DNA of 64,000 nucleotides from an uncultured Lactobacillus sp. (GTDB taxonomy: Bacteria; Bacillota; Bacilli; Lactobacillales; Lactobacillaceae). The notes beneath the pieces are model-generated. The model saw nothing but the letters and a program-made list of their open reading frames with translations, made no database searches and had not been told where the DNA came from. Shown here one piece after another: positions 41,520-50,187 of the stretch (position 1 is the stretch's first letter; every line of letters starts with the position of its first letter). Location: contig CAJUNC010000009.1 in the NCBI GenBank assembly GCA_910587695.1, positions 1 to 64,000 on the forward strand, read 5' to 3'. The position numbers were made by a program, and so were the translations under genes.

Positions 41520-42161
41520 TTATTTCTTTGGATAACCTACAAAATGTAACTTACCACTGATGTATTCGCCCAAAAAGACCTCTGTACTGCTCGTAAAACC
41601 GTTTTTTTGTAATTGCTCATCAAGCCAGGCTTCATCCCGTGAGATCATCTCTAAAATATCGTAATTGATGATCCCATCACTGATCAATGGATAGCGAATG
41701 CTTTCATCATCACCGTATTCGAGCACTGTCAATTTGCCATTTTGTTCCAAGATAGCTCGTTTGACTCGCGCTAACTCGTAGATCCCGTTGACCCGCAATC
41801 TAAACATCAATTCATCGGCAGTCACCCCGCGTTTTAAACAAGTTTCCACATCGAGCTTACCATTTTTGACCAAGATCGCTGGGCGCCCATCGATCATCAC
41901 CTTGGCTAAACGATTGTGATTTTTTAAAAATTGTAAGACCATCACAACTAAAGTCCAAATAATGAGCACCATCAAAAACTGTAGCACCGTGATATCTTGG
42001 TTATAAATGATCCCCCCGATGATCCCACCAAGCACGTAATTTTGTACTTGATCAAGTGCCGTCACTGGGGCTAAATTTCGTTTACCAACAATATTTATCT
42101 GTAAGATGATACATAACATCCCTAAAATAAATTTGCCAATTATCGGTCCATAAAATTCCAC
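41520..42161 (-). CDS. DUF421 (YetF-family) membrane protein
   Basis: A 213-residue protein with three N-terminal helices (1-75) and a cytosolic DUF421 domain (MIDGRPAILVKNGKLDVE, then ELMFRLRVNGIYELARVKRAILEQNGKL). YetF-type proteins occur at the membrane of many Firmicutes; their job is poorly known. It follows the DUF3290 gene by 12 bases, a conserved pairing in lactobacilli and enterococci. Confidence 0.88.
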   Translation of the reverse strand: MEFYGPIIGKFILGMLCIILQINIVGKRNLAPVTALDQVQNYVLGGIIGGIIYNQDITVLQFLMVLIIWTLVVMVLQFLKNHNRLAKVMIDGRPAILVKNGKLDVETCLKRGVTADELMFRLRVNGIYELARVKRAILEQNGKLTVLEYGDDESIRYPLISDGIINYDILEMISRDEAWLDEQLQKNGFTSSTEVFLGEYISGKLHFVGYPKK

Positions 42162-42173
42162 GTTAAAATCCCC

Positions 42174-42614
42174 CTATTGGATCGTAATATCTTTATTGAT
42201 CAAATGCGTCCGGGCCAACTTATAACTGTTACGATCGACACTTAATTCGACCCGATAGTACTTATCTTTGACTTTCACGATGATCCCATCTACAAGACTG
42301 CGACTATTGACTGCCACATCTTTGGTGCTAACGCCTTCCTCACGCGCAACTGAACGTAAAAATGGTTGGACTTGTGAAGTCGATAATGTTTGGGTACGAT
42401 GTTGTTCATAATTACTGTAGCTCAAGCCAAATAGAAAAAACATTACCAGCAACATAATGATACTTATATCACGATATTTAGTATCAAAACGATTGCGTGA
42501 ATACATCAAAACCGCAAAGAGTAAGATCAATAAGCCGATCGCACCTAAAATGTAGATCACCAACTGATTTACCTCACGTTGATCTTGAAGATATTGTAAG
42601 GTATAAAATGTCAT
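42174..42614 (-). CDS. DUF3290 membrane protein
   Basis: 146 residues from ATG 42614 (MTFYTLQYLQ), chosen for its 8-base distance from GAGG. Two helices (about 15-35 and 48-65) are followed by an extracytoplasmic or cytosolic domain with SRSLVDGIIVKVKDKYYRVEL. It forms a two-gene unit with the DUF421 gene. Function unknown; partner of YetF-like proteins by context. Confidence 0.85.
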   Translation of the reverse strand: MTFYTLQYLQDQREVNQLVIYILGAIGLLILLFAVLMYSRNRFDTKYRDISIIMLLVMFFLFGLSYSNYEQHRTQTLSTSQVQPFLRSVAREEGVSTKDVAVNSRSLVDGIIVKVKDKYYRVELSVDRNSYKLARTHLINKDITIQ

Positions 42615-42711
42615 TTTCATTACCTCAGTCATTTTTTTATTTTTATGATACCGAGGAATTGTCTAAAATACTATACCTATTTTTTTGAATAAAAAATCAA
42701 AAATAGAAAAA

Positions 42712-42742
42712 AACTTCGCCGATCTATCCGACCAACGAAGCA
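42712..42742 (-). terminator. terminator of the padR-pspC operon
   Basis: Minus strand CTTCG..CGAAG outer stem with inner pairing, followed by seven T, 14 bases after the pspC stop. Confidence 0.75.
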
Positions 42743-42755
42743 CTGTTACTTAACT

Positions 42756-43025
42756 TTATTTTTCTTTAAATTCGCCTTCGATCACACTATCATCTTCTGA
42801 ATGATGTGAACCTTTACGACCATTACTTGGTGCATCAGGCATAACTAAAGCGGCAATGAAATAGATCAATAGACCAAGGATAATATTTCCCGGGAAAATG
42901 ATCAAGATCGCACCAATGATCCGGGTGATCGCTTTATCCCAGCCAAAGTATTCTGCGACACCACCAAAGACACCTGAAACTACTTTATCGCTTGATTTTG
43001 TTAATTCTTTTTTTGTTTTTGCCAT
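42756..43025 (-). CDS. PspC-domain membrane protein
   Basis: An 89-residue phage-shock PspC protein: KSSDKVVSGVFGGVAEYFGWD (the family signature, about 10-30), then a helix pair IIGAILIIFPGNIILGLLIYFIAALVM, and a charged tail. It senses or stabilises the envelope under stress. Last gene of padR-HAAS-DUF4097-pspC, 28 bases after the DUF4097 gene. Confidence 0.92.
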   Translation of the reverse strand: MAKTKKELTKSSDKVVSGVFGGVAEYFGWDKAITRIIGAILIIFPGNIILGLLIYFIAALVMPDAPSNGRKGSHHSEDDSVIEGEFKEK

Positions 43026-43053
43026 CGCAACTTCATCCTTTCAATTAATTGAT

Positions 43054-44103
43054 TTACTTTACCGTATTTTCACCAGTTTGGTTATCTAAAGTCAAGACAT
43101 CAGCTTGATCTGTATTTTCTTCTAGTGTACCACCATTTGTCTGTTGTTGGTCATGTAATGTATTTTTACCATGTTTATTAGTCAAACGGTAACCTTGCAC
43201 TGTTACATTGCCGACACGGATCGCACCAGCTACATTTTTGATCTCATATTTACCCTTGACCGTGATCGTATCAGCATCAAGATCAGAACTTAGCTCAGTA
43301 TTATCAACACTTTCGCTATCACTTTCATCATCGGCATACTCATGACCGTATTCGATATCAGCTAATTGTGTACTACCACCATTTACGACCAGACCGTCTT
43401 TATAGTAGACTCTGCCTTGACCTTCTGTTTTGACTTTGATGTTATTCAATTCACCGCCTGAAACTACTAGATCCAGATCAGATGATGCAGTAAATTCTAA
43501 TTCACCATTGTTGAGCTTAGAGTTGATGATCTGACCAGCATCGATACCAGTATCAACATCTGTTCTTTCTGCCGTCACTTCATTTAATTCCAATTTTTTA
43601 GTGTGATCTAGATCAAGATCTAGCATTGCAACATTTAGTTTTTCCAAGTTGATATTATCATAGATACCTTCAACTTTTAATGTACTCAATTTTACATTTT
43701 GGGGTACCGTAATGACTAATTTACTATCGATCTTTGTACGGTAATCCGTAAAATCCAAACTGACTGTGTTATGCGTATCACGTCCTCGAATGATCTTCAA
43801 TGTTCCATTTTGGTAACTGATCTTTGGCTCATAGCGCGAACTTCCACTATAAGATACGCTATAATCAGAGCCTTGTCTGATATCAAGATCGATCGGCGCA
43901 AAATAACCCGATCCACTTTCGATCTTGATCTGATCAAATTCTTTTTTAGCATACGTCTTTTGAATATCTCTATCTTTTTTGACGGTTTGGACCTTTAATC
44001 CATCAAACTCGACTGCTTTAACACCGTGGAACGCAGCGCCCACAATTGCGATCACGGCACCGATAGCTAAGATCAACCAACCAAATTTAAATGTCTTCTT
44101 CAT
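43054..44103 (-). CDS. DUF4097 (LiaG/adhesin-like) membrane-anchored protein
   Basis: 349 residues from ATG 44103 (AGGAGG 9 bases upstream). One N-terminal anchor helix (LILAIGAVIAIVGAAFHG) and a repetitive beta-helix-like DUF4097 domain outside the membrane (about 40-300, with LDLDLDHTKKLELN). The Asp/Asn-rich end lacks an LPXTG. It overlaps the HAAS gene by 17 bases. In enterococci and bacilli such proteins belong to cell-envelope stress (Lia) modules. Confidence 0.85.
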   Translation of the reverse strand: MKKTFKFGWLILAIGAVIAIVGAAFHGVKAVEFDGLKVQTVKKDRDIQKTYAKKEFDQIKIESGSGYFAPIDLDIRQGSDYSVSYSGSSRYEPKISYQNGTLKIIRGRDTHNTVSLDFTDYRTKIDSKLVITVPQNVKLSTLKVEGIYDNINLEKLNVAMLDLDLDHTKKLELNEVTAERTDVDTGIDAGQIINSKLNNGELEFTASSDLDLVVSGGELNNIKVKTEGQGRVYYKDGLVVNGGSTQLADIEYGHEYADDESDSESVDNTELSSDLDADTITVKGKYEIKNVAGAIRVGNVTVQGYRLTNKHGKNTLHDQQQTNGGTLEENTDQADVLTLDNQTGENTVK

Positions 44104-44725
44104 GGTCACTGCCTCCTTTTTCTTTGCGTTTCTTGCTCAATTTATCGTAGAGATACTTGGAGAAGTTGGCGATCCCTTGAAGGATCAAGCGGATCGACCA
44201 ATAAGCTAGCGGGATAACGATCAAGAGCCCTCCTAAGGCTAAAAGTCCTAAGCCTAGATAAAAGAGCCCGACTGCCCAACTGCTAAATAGCATTGCGATC
44301 CCGATATAGATCAAGAACCCCATCACGACTACACCGGCACATAAGATCACACCAGCACCAAAAACTAACCCTGCCATCAAGGCCAAGATCCCGATCAACA
44401 CTGCGATCATGATTCCCCCAAATCCTAAGAGAAATGGTGATGCTAATAAAGCTAGCAAGATCAACCAGATCATCTTCACATTTGACTGTGGGGTCGCAGT
44501 CCGTTGATACTTAGTCTCTTCATCGGTCGTCTTGATCGAATGATCAGCTAAGACTTTCCGACTCAATTGCCGTGGTGTGCCTAACCGTTCTTCGATCTGA
44601 CTGCGTGTTTCTAACCCCGCATCATCGATAAATTCTGAATAAAACATAATGGCATCAGCACGTTCTTCTGGCGTTAAAGGTTGTAAGTATTCTTCTAATT
44701 CAGCCAGATATTTTTCCCTATTCAT
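44087..44725 (-). CDS. DUF1700/HAAS-domain membrane protein
   Basis: 212 residues from ATG 44725 (GAGGAGGGG upstream). The N-terminal HAAS helical domain (MNREKYLAELEEYLQPLTPEERADAI-type block, about 1-70, including EERLGTPRQLSRKVLAD) is followed by four or five helices. HAAS proteins are the usual partner of PadR regulators, and the start overlaps the padR stop by 8 bases. Likely a membrane sensor or effector. Confidence 0.88.
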   Translation of the reverse strand: MNREKYLAELEEYLQPLTPEERADAIMFYSEFIDDAGLETRSQIEERLGTPRQLSRKVLADHSIKTTDEETKYQRTATPQSNVKMIWLILLALLASPFLLGFGGIMIAVLIGILALMAGLVFGAGVILCAGVVVMGFLIYIGIAMLFSSWAVGLFYLGLGLLALGGLLIVIPLAYWSIRLILQGIANFSKYLYDKLSKKRKEKGGSDHEEDI

Positions 44726-45071
44726 GTTGCCCCTCCTCATCATATGCATTTTGCTTGCGCTTATCTGCTGCGGCAAAGACAGCATCTAAACTTTCCTTAT
44801 AATCATTCCACATTTTTTTGATACGCTGTAAATGGTTTTCCCCGCTCTCAGTGATCTTGTAGTAACGACGATTGCGACCTTGATAAGGTGCATCGTATGT
44901 GGTCACATATTCTGCCTTTTGTAAGCGCCGTAAGACCGGATACATCGTTGATTCTGAGATCGAGATCGCTTGTTGCATATCTTGTGTCAGTGCATATCCA
45001 TAGTAATCTTGACTTTCCAGTAAGGCTAAGACCAAACCATCTAATAGATCAGCTGTTACTTTGATTTCCAT
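44718..45071 (-). CDS. PadR-family transcriptional regulator
   Basis: A 117-residue winged HTH: LLDGLVLALLESQDYYGYALTQDM, then SESTMYPVLRRLQKAEYVTTY and GRNRRYYKITESGENHL, the PadR signature order. It heads a four-gene operon with HAAS, DUF4097 and PspC genes and probably represses it through the palindrome in its promoter. Confidence 0.92.
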   Translation of the reverse strand: MEIKVTADLLDGLVLALLESQDYYGYALTQDMQQAISISESTMYPVLRRLQKAEYVTTYDAPYQGRNRRYYKITESGENHLQRIKKMWNDYKESLDAVFAAADKRKQNAYDEEGQHE

Positions 45072-45120
45072 GCGGTTTTTCCCACCTTTCTTTTTTCTCT
45101 GTTATATCTTAACTTCACTA

Positions 45121-45151
45121 ATATTATATGACGTATAATATGCAAGGTCAA
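45121..45151 (-). promoter_or_regulatory. padR operon promoter with palindrome over the -10
   Basis: Minus strand TTGACC, 17 bases, TATAAT. An inverted repeat ATATTATA/TATAATAT with a 5-base centre (45121-45141) covers the -10, a likely PadR operator for autorepression. Confidence 0.75.
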
Positions 45152-45182
45152 CTAATATTGTAAAATAAATTAAATTTGATAT

Positions 45183-45222
45183 AAAAAAGTTCTAAGTCGG
45201 TCATAAGACTGCTTAGAACTAG
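45183..45222 (-). terminator. terminator of lytTR-DUF3021 genes
   Basis: AGTTCTAAG and CTTAGAACT with a 15-base loop and TTTTTT on the minus strand, directly after the DUF3021 stop; reads as partial on the plus strand. Confidence 0.75.
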
Positions 45223-45226
45223 GCAC

Positions 45227-45667
45227 TTATTTAATTTTTTGATTGATCTTTTTTATCTCTAACCACGTAGAAAGATAACTTCCAAGATAGATAATAAGAT
45301 AGACCCCCGTATATATCAGTAAAAAGCCAGCGATCCACAAAATATTATGAGGAAACCAGCCCGCCAGATAAGCTAACGGGAAAAAACAGATCAATGTCAC
45401 TAGATAATGGAGTAGCGACATCTTGAGTAAACTCCAGCGTTCTTGTGCAAAGATCGATTCGGAAAAATAAAAAACATTTCCCATTAAAGCCCACAAAATG
45501 ATCGAGCTTGTCATCGCTTTAACTGGGGTCGAAAATAGTTCCATAAATGTTGGTGTTGAGGGCATATATCCTCCTTGTCCAAAAATACTAGAAAAGATGA
45601 CAGATAGGATCACTCCGATCGCGATCCCCGAGCAACTAGCACTAATTATCTTTTTAAATATCTTCAT
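45227..45667 (-). CDS. DUF3021 family membrane protein
   Basis: A 146-residue protein with four hydrophobic segments. DUF3021 proteins are coded next to stand-alone LytTR regulators across Firmicutes and are thought to hold the regulator inactive at the membrane (LytTR regulatory system type). It lies one base after the LytTR gene. The signal is unknown. Confidence 0.85.
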   Translation of the reverse strand: MKIFKKIISASCSGIAIGVILSVIFSSIFGQGGYMPSTPTFMELFSTPVKAMTSSIILWALMGNVFYFSESIFAQERWSLLKMSLLHYLVTLICFFPLAYLAGWFPHNILWIAGFLLIYTGVYLIIYLGSYLSTWLEIKKINQKIK

Positions 45668-45668
45668 T

Positions 45669-46100
45669 TTAGATCCCTAGCCTTTCTTTGAGATTTTTGA
45701 CACAACGCCTAGCTACAAAGGTCGTAGTACCATTTTTTAGTTTTAAAGCGATCGTTCCTTGCACGGTCAATTCCAAATGATCTAAATAATTCAAGTTAAC
45801 AAATTCACTGCGACTGATCTTAACAAAATCTGGAGTTAAAAGTTCAGCCACTTCATATAATTTCTTCTTTACCTGATAGCTACCGTGCTCGGTCATAGCA
45901 TAGATCTTACCAGCTTGGCTATTTAAGGAAATTATCTGAGCTAAAGCTAACGGCTTAACGATCTGATCGGCATAACCCCAAATTTGTTCATCGTGTTCAA
46001 GTAGTTGGACGACTTGTTGTAACTTAGGTGTCAATTCATGCACATGAAATTCGGCCCATTCTTCGGGTAATTTAGGATCGATCTCAAATTTACTTTTCAT
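45669..46100 (-). CDS. stand-alone LytTR DNA-binding regulator
   Basis: A 143-residue protein: N-terminal linker (1-45), LytTR domain (about 45-143) with GKIYAMTEHGSYQVKKKLYE and FVKISRSEFVNLNYLDHLEL. No receiver domain, so phosphorylation does not control it. It forms a LytTR regulatory system with the DUF3021 membrane partner, a type often linked to competence, bacteriocin or host-signal genes. Confidence 0.88.
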   Translation of the reverse strand: MKSKFEIDPKLPEEWAEFHVHELTPKLQQVVQLLEHDEQIWGYADQIVKPLALAQIISLNSQAGKIYAMTEHGSYQVKKKLYEVAELLTPDFVKISRSEFVNLNYLDHLELTVQGTIALKLKNGTTTFVARRCVKNLKERLGI

Positions 46101-46242
46101 TTTGGCTCCCCCTTTCTTTAACTAAATTCTAACAAATATCAAGCTGATTTTCGCTAAAGACGCCTAAACGGTCAGGACTGATAGGCAAACGGTCTAAAAG
46201 CTAGCTCAAGCGGGGCTAAAAAGGTCGTAATACGATAGTTAT

Positions 46243-46362
46243 GTAGTGGAAATGTGTTTTACAGCACACCTAGCAGATAACGAGAGATCCCCCATGTTGC
46301 GTATTTTGCAACATGGGGGATCTCTCGTTATCAGTACGGAACTACCCGTGCTGTCTCACACG
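46243..46362 (-). repeat. family A intergenic palindromic element, copy A6 (inverted)
   Basis: 120 bp in the opposite orientation to A2. Read on the minus strand it has CGGGTAGTTCCGTACTGATAAC and GTTATCTGCTAGG, the latter identical to A2. The core is the strongest of all: a perfect 25-base-arm palindrome (46276-46300 with 46308-46332), including GATCCCCCATGTTGC and complement. The upstream stretch 46101-46242 shows no gene. Confidence 0.85.
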
Positions 46363-46364
46363 CT

Positions 46365-46628
46365 TTAAAATCTTATTTGAACATAGGTCACTACGGCTGC
46401 AAAAGCTGCTGTCGCTACCAAAACAAAGCCCTTGCCTACGAGCTTTCCTAATTTTTCTTGAGCGATCATCTCATTGACGGGCTTTTCAAAGCCAACTCCG
46501 ACCCACCAGGTCAATAAGACCACCGCTAATTTTCTAAACCAAGCCAGATCACCTAACACCAATGTTATCAGTACCATTGCTATTACAATAAAGGCTGTGA
46601 CTGGATACTGCTTTAATTTTTCTACCAT
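46365..46628 (-). CDS. small membrane protein of unknown function
   Basis: 87 residues with two or three hydrophobic segments (TAFIVIAMVLITLVLGDLAW, KLAVVLLTWWVGVGF, and FVLVATAAFAAVVTYV). No domain I recognise. It follows the VOC gene by 11 bases and so may share the merR-VOC transcript. Ends three bases before the family A element. Confidence 0.65.
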   Translation of the reverse strand: MVEKLKQYPVTAFIVIAMVLITLVLGDLAWFRKLAVVLLTWWVGVGFEKPVNEMIAQEKLGKLVGKGFVLVATAAFAAVVTYVQIRF

Positions 46629-46639
46629 TATGATCCCTT

Positions 46640-47017
46640 CTATTCATGTAATTCAAGGGGTAAACCGTCAGGATCAAAGAAAAAGGCCATCAACTTACCA
46701 TCAAAGTCATCGCGTCGCAACGGCTCACATTTGATACCTAACGCCAACAACTGCTCTCTTTTTGCTGCAACATCGTCACATTTAAAAGCCAAATGCCGTA
46801 AGCCTCGTGCCTCTCCAGTGGCTCCACTGACACGTTTTGGTGCATTGGGTTTGATAAATAACTCCAATACTAGCCCATCTTTAGCCACATTCAACAAAAT
46901 GTCGTCTTTTTGTGGGCGGACATGTTCAGATACGATCTTAAACCCTAATTTATTGACATAAAAATCAACTGCTTGCGCGCGATCGCTACAAATGATCGCA
47001 ATATGATGGACAAACAT
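46640..47017 (-). CDS. VOC-superfamily (glyoxalase-like) protein
   Basis: A 125-residue two-module betaalphabetabetabeta fold: HHIAIICSDRAQAVDFYVNKLGF and GLRHLAFKCDDVAAKREQLLALG, ending FFFDPDGLPLELHE. The conserved His and Glu at these positions are the usual metal ligands of lactoylglutathione-lyase relatives. Its start overlaps the merR stop (TAATG). May handle methylglyoxal-type electrophiles or a drug conjugate; the substrate is unknown. Confidence 0.85.
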   Translation of the reverse strand: MFVHHIAIICSDRAQAVDFYVNKLGFKIVSEHVRPQKDDILLNVAKDGLVLELFIKPNAPKRVSGATGEARGLRHLAFKCDDVAAKREQLLALGIKCEPLRRDDFDGKLMAFFFDPDGLPLELHE

Positions 47018-47460
47018 TACTCTTCACCAAATTCCAAATGACTACCATTTTCATCAACCACACCGTAGATCTTTTTACCTTCACATTGTCCTAAGTCAAG
47101 TTGCCCGTAAAGCTTTTCTTCATCTGTGATCTCCACTCCATGCATATTGGCAGCCATAAATTTGCGGACGATCGCCATTTCTTTTTCACGCAATTCAGAT
47201 TTTTCAACGGCTTTAGCTAAGGTATAGCCCTCATCGATAAAAGCTTTGATCGAACCTACTTTATACAACATTTCCCAGCTATACTTACGCACTGAATTCT
47301 TCTCATCGGCTAGCGACTTGATGTAACCACGCTCTTCCCAATAGCGCAACTGCCGCCCCGTGACCCCTGTGATCTTACACATATCACCGATCCCGATCCG
47401 AATATCATGGATAAAGTGGGGTTTGTGCATCTTATGCTTCGTCTCTTTCAAGTTTTCCAC
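47017..47460 (-). CDS. MerR-family transcriptional regulator
   Basis: A 147-residue protein: MerR HTH (about 22-90) with IGDMCKITGVTGRQLRYWEERGYI, followed by a short effector tail (DEEKLYGQLDLGQCEGKKIYGVVDENG). It diverges from the MFS exporter gene, and the shared 144-bp region has an exporter promoter with slightly long spacing, as MerR activators like. It probably controls both the exporter and the VOC gene. Confidence 0.9.
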   Translation of the reverse strand: MENLKETKHKMHKPHFIHDIRIGIGDMCKITGVTGRQLRYWEERGYIKSLADEKNSVRKYSWEMLYKVGSIKAFIDEGYTLAKAVEKSELREKEMAIVRKFMAANMHGVEITDEEKLYGQLDLGQCEGKKIYGVVDENGSHLEFGEE

Positions 47461-47518
47461 CTCGCAAATAATTTTCCTACTTTAGATTTTATATTTTTCA
47501 GGTGATTTGTCAACTATC

Positions 47519-47548
47519 TTGACAAACTTGGTAAATAAGGTTTATAGT
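47519..47548 (+). promoter_or_regulatory. promoter of the MFS exporter operon
   Basis: TTGACA with TTATAG at 17 or TATAGT at 18 bases. It lies opposite merR, and the spacer is a candidate MerR-type binding region. Confidence 0.55.
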
Positions 47549-47604
47549 AGGCAACGCATGTAAATTTAAAATAATATCTAAAAATAATAAGGGAGTGAAC
47601 TTGT

Positions 47605-49092
47605 TTGAATAATGCTACACGTCCGACCGATATCAACGGCAATAGTTATAATCGTGATCTATTGGTTTTAGTTTTAATGGTCGGTTCTTTTTGTACTTTT
47701 TTGAATAGTACCTTGATGAACACTGCTTTTCCTGCGATCATGAAAGACTTTTCGATCTCAACAGCAACCGTTCAATGGTTAACGACTGGTTTTATGATGG
47801 TCAATGGGGTCATGATCCCGATCTCGGCTTGGTTGATCAATCGATTCAGCTCAAAAACGATGTATCTCTGGGCTATGTTGACCTTTTTACTAGGGACAGT
47901 CGTTTCTTTTACTGCCCAAAATTTCGGAGTCCTTCTTGCAGGTCGGTTGATCCAAGGTATCGGGGTCGGAGTCTCAATGCCGTTACTCCAAACGATCATG
48001 CTCTCGATCTTTCCTCCAGAAAAACGTGGGGCTGCCATGGGGACTGTCGGGCTTGTGATCGGGCTTGCACCAGCTTTAGGGCCAACACTTTCTGGGTGGA
48101 TCGTCGATAACTGGACTTGGCGTGAATTATTTGGCATGATCATTCCGATCGTGGTCGCCGTTATCATCTTAGCCTTCTTCTTCATGAAAAGCGTTGTGCC
48201 TAACACCCATCAAAAGATCGACGTCATTTCGATCATTACCTCAACGATCGGGTTTGGGGCATTACTATATGGTTTTTCTAAAGCCGGTAATGATGGCTGG
48301 GGCGATCTTTACGTTATCGTCTATCTAGCTGTTGGGGCGATCTTTGTTGCTCTCTTTTGTTTACGCCAATTAAAAATGGACGAACCCTTCTTGGATATCA
48401 CAGTCTTCAAATATGGTGAATTTAGCTTAGCTGCGATCTTAAGTGGGGTGGCTAACTTAGCTTTAGTTGGTTCTGAAATGGTGATCCCACTTTACATCCA
48501 AAATATTCGCGGTGAATCCGCCTTCCATTCTGGCTTGATCTTACTACCTGGGGCCTTAGCAATGGGGATCATGTCACCGATAACAGGGCGCTTGTTTGAC
48601 CGTTACGGGGCTAAATTCATGGCGCTTGCTGGGATGACGATGTTGACTTTAGGCTCGATCCCATTTCTTTTTATCACTAAAGAGACTTCGATCATGTTGA
48701 TCGTCGTCTTTTATGCGATCCGGATGTTTGGGATCTCCGCGACGATGATGCCGGTCACGACTTCTGGGATGAATGTCTTGCCGTTTGCTAAGATCTCTCA
48801 CGGAACAGCGGTCAACAATACTTTCCGTCAAGTCTTAAGCTCGATCGGGACAGCGATCTTGATCTCAGTCTTGAGTTCAGTTACCAAAAACTCAATGCCC
48901 GCTCACAAGGTTTTGGTACAAACACCGCTCAAATATGCTGATCTCGCTACCGGAGCTGTTTTGAATGGTTATCATGCTGCATTCTTTATTTCGATCCTCT
49001 TTGCAGTCGTCGCATTGTTCTTTGCTTTCTTCTTAAAGAAGGGCAATAATGCACCTAAAGTCACGCTCACTAGTAAAAAGGGGGTTCAGTAG
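47605..49092 (+). CDS. MFS multidrug exporter, DHA2 (EmrB/QacA) family
   Basis: A 495-residue proton-driven exporter with fourteen helices. Motif C-like VIGLAPALGPTLSGWIVD and motif A-like WLINRFSSKTMYLW are present, as is the DHA2 start LMNTAFPAIMKDF. The start is TTG 47605, nine bases after GGGAG; no better codon is in frame. The following gene begins at the next base after its stop. Exports hydrophobic toxic compounds; specificity unknown. Confidence 0.93.
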   Translation: MNNATRPTDINGNSYNRDLLVLVLMVGSFCTFLNSTLMNTAFPAIMKDFSISTATVQWLTTGFMMVNGVMIPISAWLINRFSSKTMYLWAMLTFLLGTVVSFTAQNFGVLLAGRLIQGIGVGVSMPLLQTIMLSIFPPEKRGAAMGTVGLVIGLAPALGPTLSGWIVDNWTWRELFGMIIPIVVAVIILAFFFMKSVVPNTHQKIDVISIITSTIGFGALLYGFSKAGNDGWGDLYVIVYLAVGAIFVALFCLRQLKMDEPFLDITVFKYGEFSLAAILSGVANLALVGSEMVIPLYIQNIRGESAFHSGLILLPGALAMGIMSPITGRLFDRYGAKFMALAGMTMLTLGSIPFLFITKETSIMLIVVFYAIRMFGISATMMPVTTSGMNVLPFAKISHGTAVNNTFRQVLSSIGTAILISVLSSVTKNSMPAHKVLVQTPLKYADLATGAVLNGYHAAFFISILFAVVALFFAFFLKKGNNAPKVTLTSKKGVQ

Positions 49093-49806
49093 ATGAGTAT
49101 CATTATTTTAGTTTTAGCAACGATCAGCTTCTTTTGTTTTACAGTCCTGCCTACCCTTAAGCATCGTGTTTTATATGCTTTACTATCATTTTTGATCATG
49201 GTGCTTTGTACTGGTGCGATCGTTTTAAATGATTCCTATAATTGGGGGATGAAAGTTCAAACGGTCACCAAAAAACAAAAACTCGTTTCTTCAGTTCCTG
49301 ATCAACTCGATGTATTACTGTATCAACCACTTGGAACTAAGTCAGAAAGGGTTTATCTCTATCACAATTCTTCTGATGAAAAGAAATTGCACCAAACAAA
49401 AACGACTGATACGACTACCAAATACTCACAAACTGCAAAAAATCCACAATTAGTCGTGACTAAAGAGCGTTATGTCTACCAAAATGGCCTCTCTGAGCTT
49501 TTCTTTGGTATTTTAGGCAATAATAAGCGCCTCAAACATCAAACTTATGAGTTCAAATTGACCGATAGTTGGTTTGTTTTGAGCACTAAACAAGCTAAAC
49601 AACTTAAAAAATTGCTTAAAGAACATGACACCGAGCTCAAGAAAAATATTTCCCAAGTTATACAACAAGAATTAGCTCAAAAACTACAACAAAACCCAAC
49701 AATGTCTAGCACTGAACGCGAGAAATTACTCAAAGAGTTACAAAAACAAGCGACCCAACAGTTAGTCAAAAAATTGATCACTCAAGTTCAAACAAGTGAT
49801 CCTTAA
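49093..49806 (+). CDS. DUF4811 membrane-anchored protein
   Basis: 237 residues. Two N-terminal helices (about 2-20, 26-46), then a soluble domain with YLYHNSSDEKKLHQTKTTDTTTK and a long charged, Gln/Lys/Leu-rich coiled-coil-like end (about 165-232). DUF4811 is found in lactobacilli directly after DHA2 exporters, as here (zero-base gap), which suggests an accessory role in export. No known activity. Confidence 0.82.
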   Translation: MSIIILVLATISFFCFTVLPTLKHRVLYALLSFLIMVLCTGAIVLNDSYNWGMKVQTVTKKQKLVSSVPDQLDVLLYQPLGTKSERVYLYHNSSDEKKLHQTKTTDTTTKYSQTAKNPQLVVTKERYVYQNGLSELFFGILGNNKRLKHQTYEFKLTDSWFVLSTKQAKQLKKLLKEHDTELKKNISQVIQQELAQKLQQNPTMSSTEREKLLKELQKQATQQLVKKLITQVQTSDP

Positions 49807-49901
49807 ACTAAATTTAAGGCATATTTATAAACAAATTTAACTAACCAGCGTATAGTAGAGACTGTATCAAGTTAAGATACCATCCAGAAAGGAACATCTA
49901 T

Positions 49902-50150
49902 ATGGATAAACAAACTGATATTGTCTCTGCACAAGTTGTAGACGTAAAATCAAACAAGATCACCTTAAAAACTGAAGACGATGAAGTTATCGAAGTGGCA
50001 CGCCCTAAAAGCGTAGCCCACGATATGCTCTTCATCCAAACAATGAAAGATATCTTAAAGAGTGGGATCTGGATCCCTGTAAATAAAAAACTCAAACAAC
50101 TTTTACGTTACGACTGGTTTGAAACACCAGTCGAACAATACTCATTTTAA
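49902..50150 (+). CDS. small conserved hypothetical protein
   Basis: An 82-residue acidic/basic protein. The first half (VSAQVVDVKSNKITLKTEDDEVIEVARP) looks like a small beta-barrel (SH3/DUF2187-like) segment, the second half is helical and aromatic near the end. AGAAAGGAAC precedes ATG and a strong terminator follows, so it is a real short gene. Function unknown. Confidence 0.75.
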   Translation: MDKQTDIVSAQVVDVKSNKITLKTEDDEVIEVARPKSVAHDMLFIQTMKDILKSGIWIPVNKKLKQLLRYDWFETPVEQYSF

Positions 50151-50153
50151 TAT

Positions 50154-50186
50154 AAAAAGCATGCCTAATGTGGCATGCTTTTTTAT
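50154..50186. terminator. terminator of the small hypothetical gene
   Basis: AAAAAGCATGCC and GGCATGCTTTTTT with a 6-base loop. Confidence 0.9.
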
Positions 50187-50187
50187 A

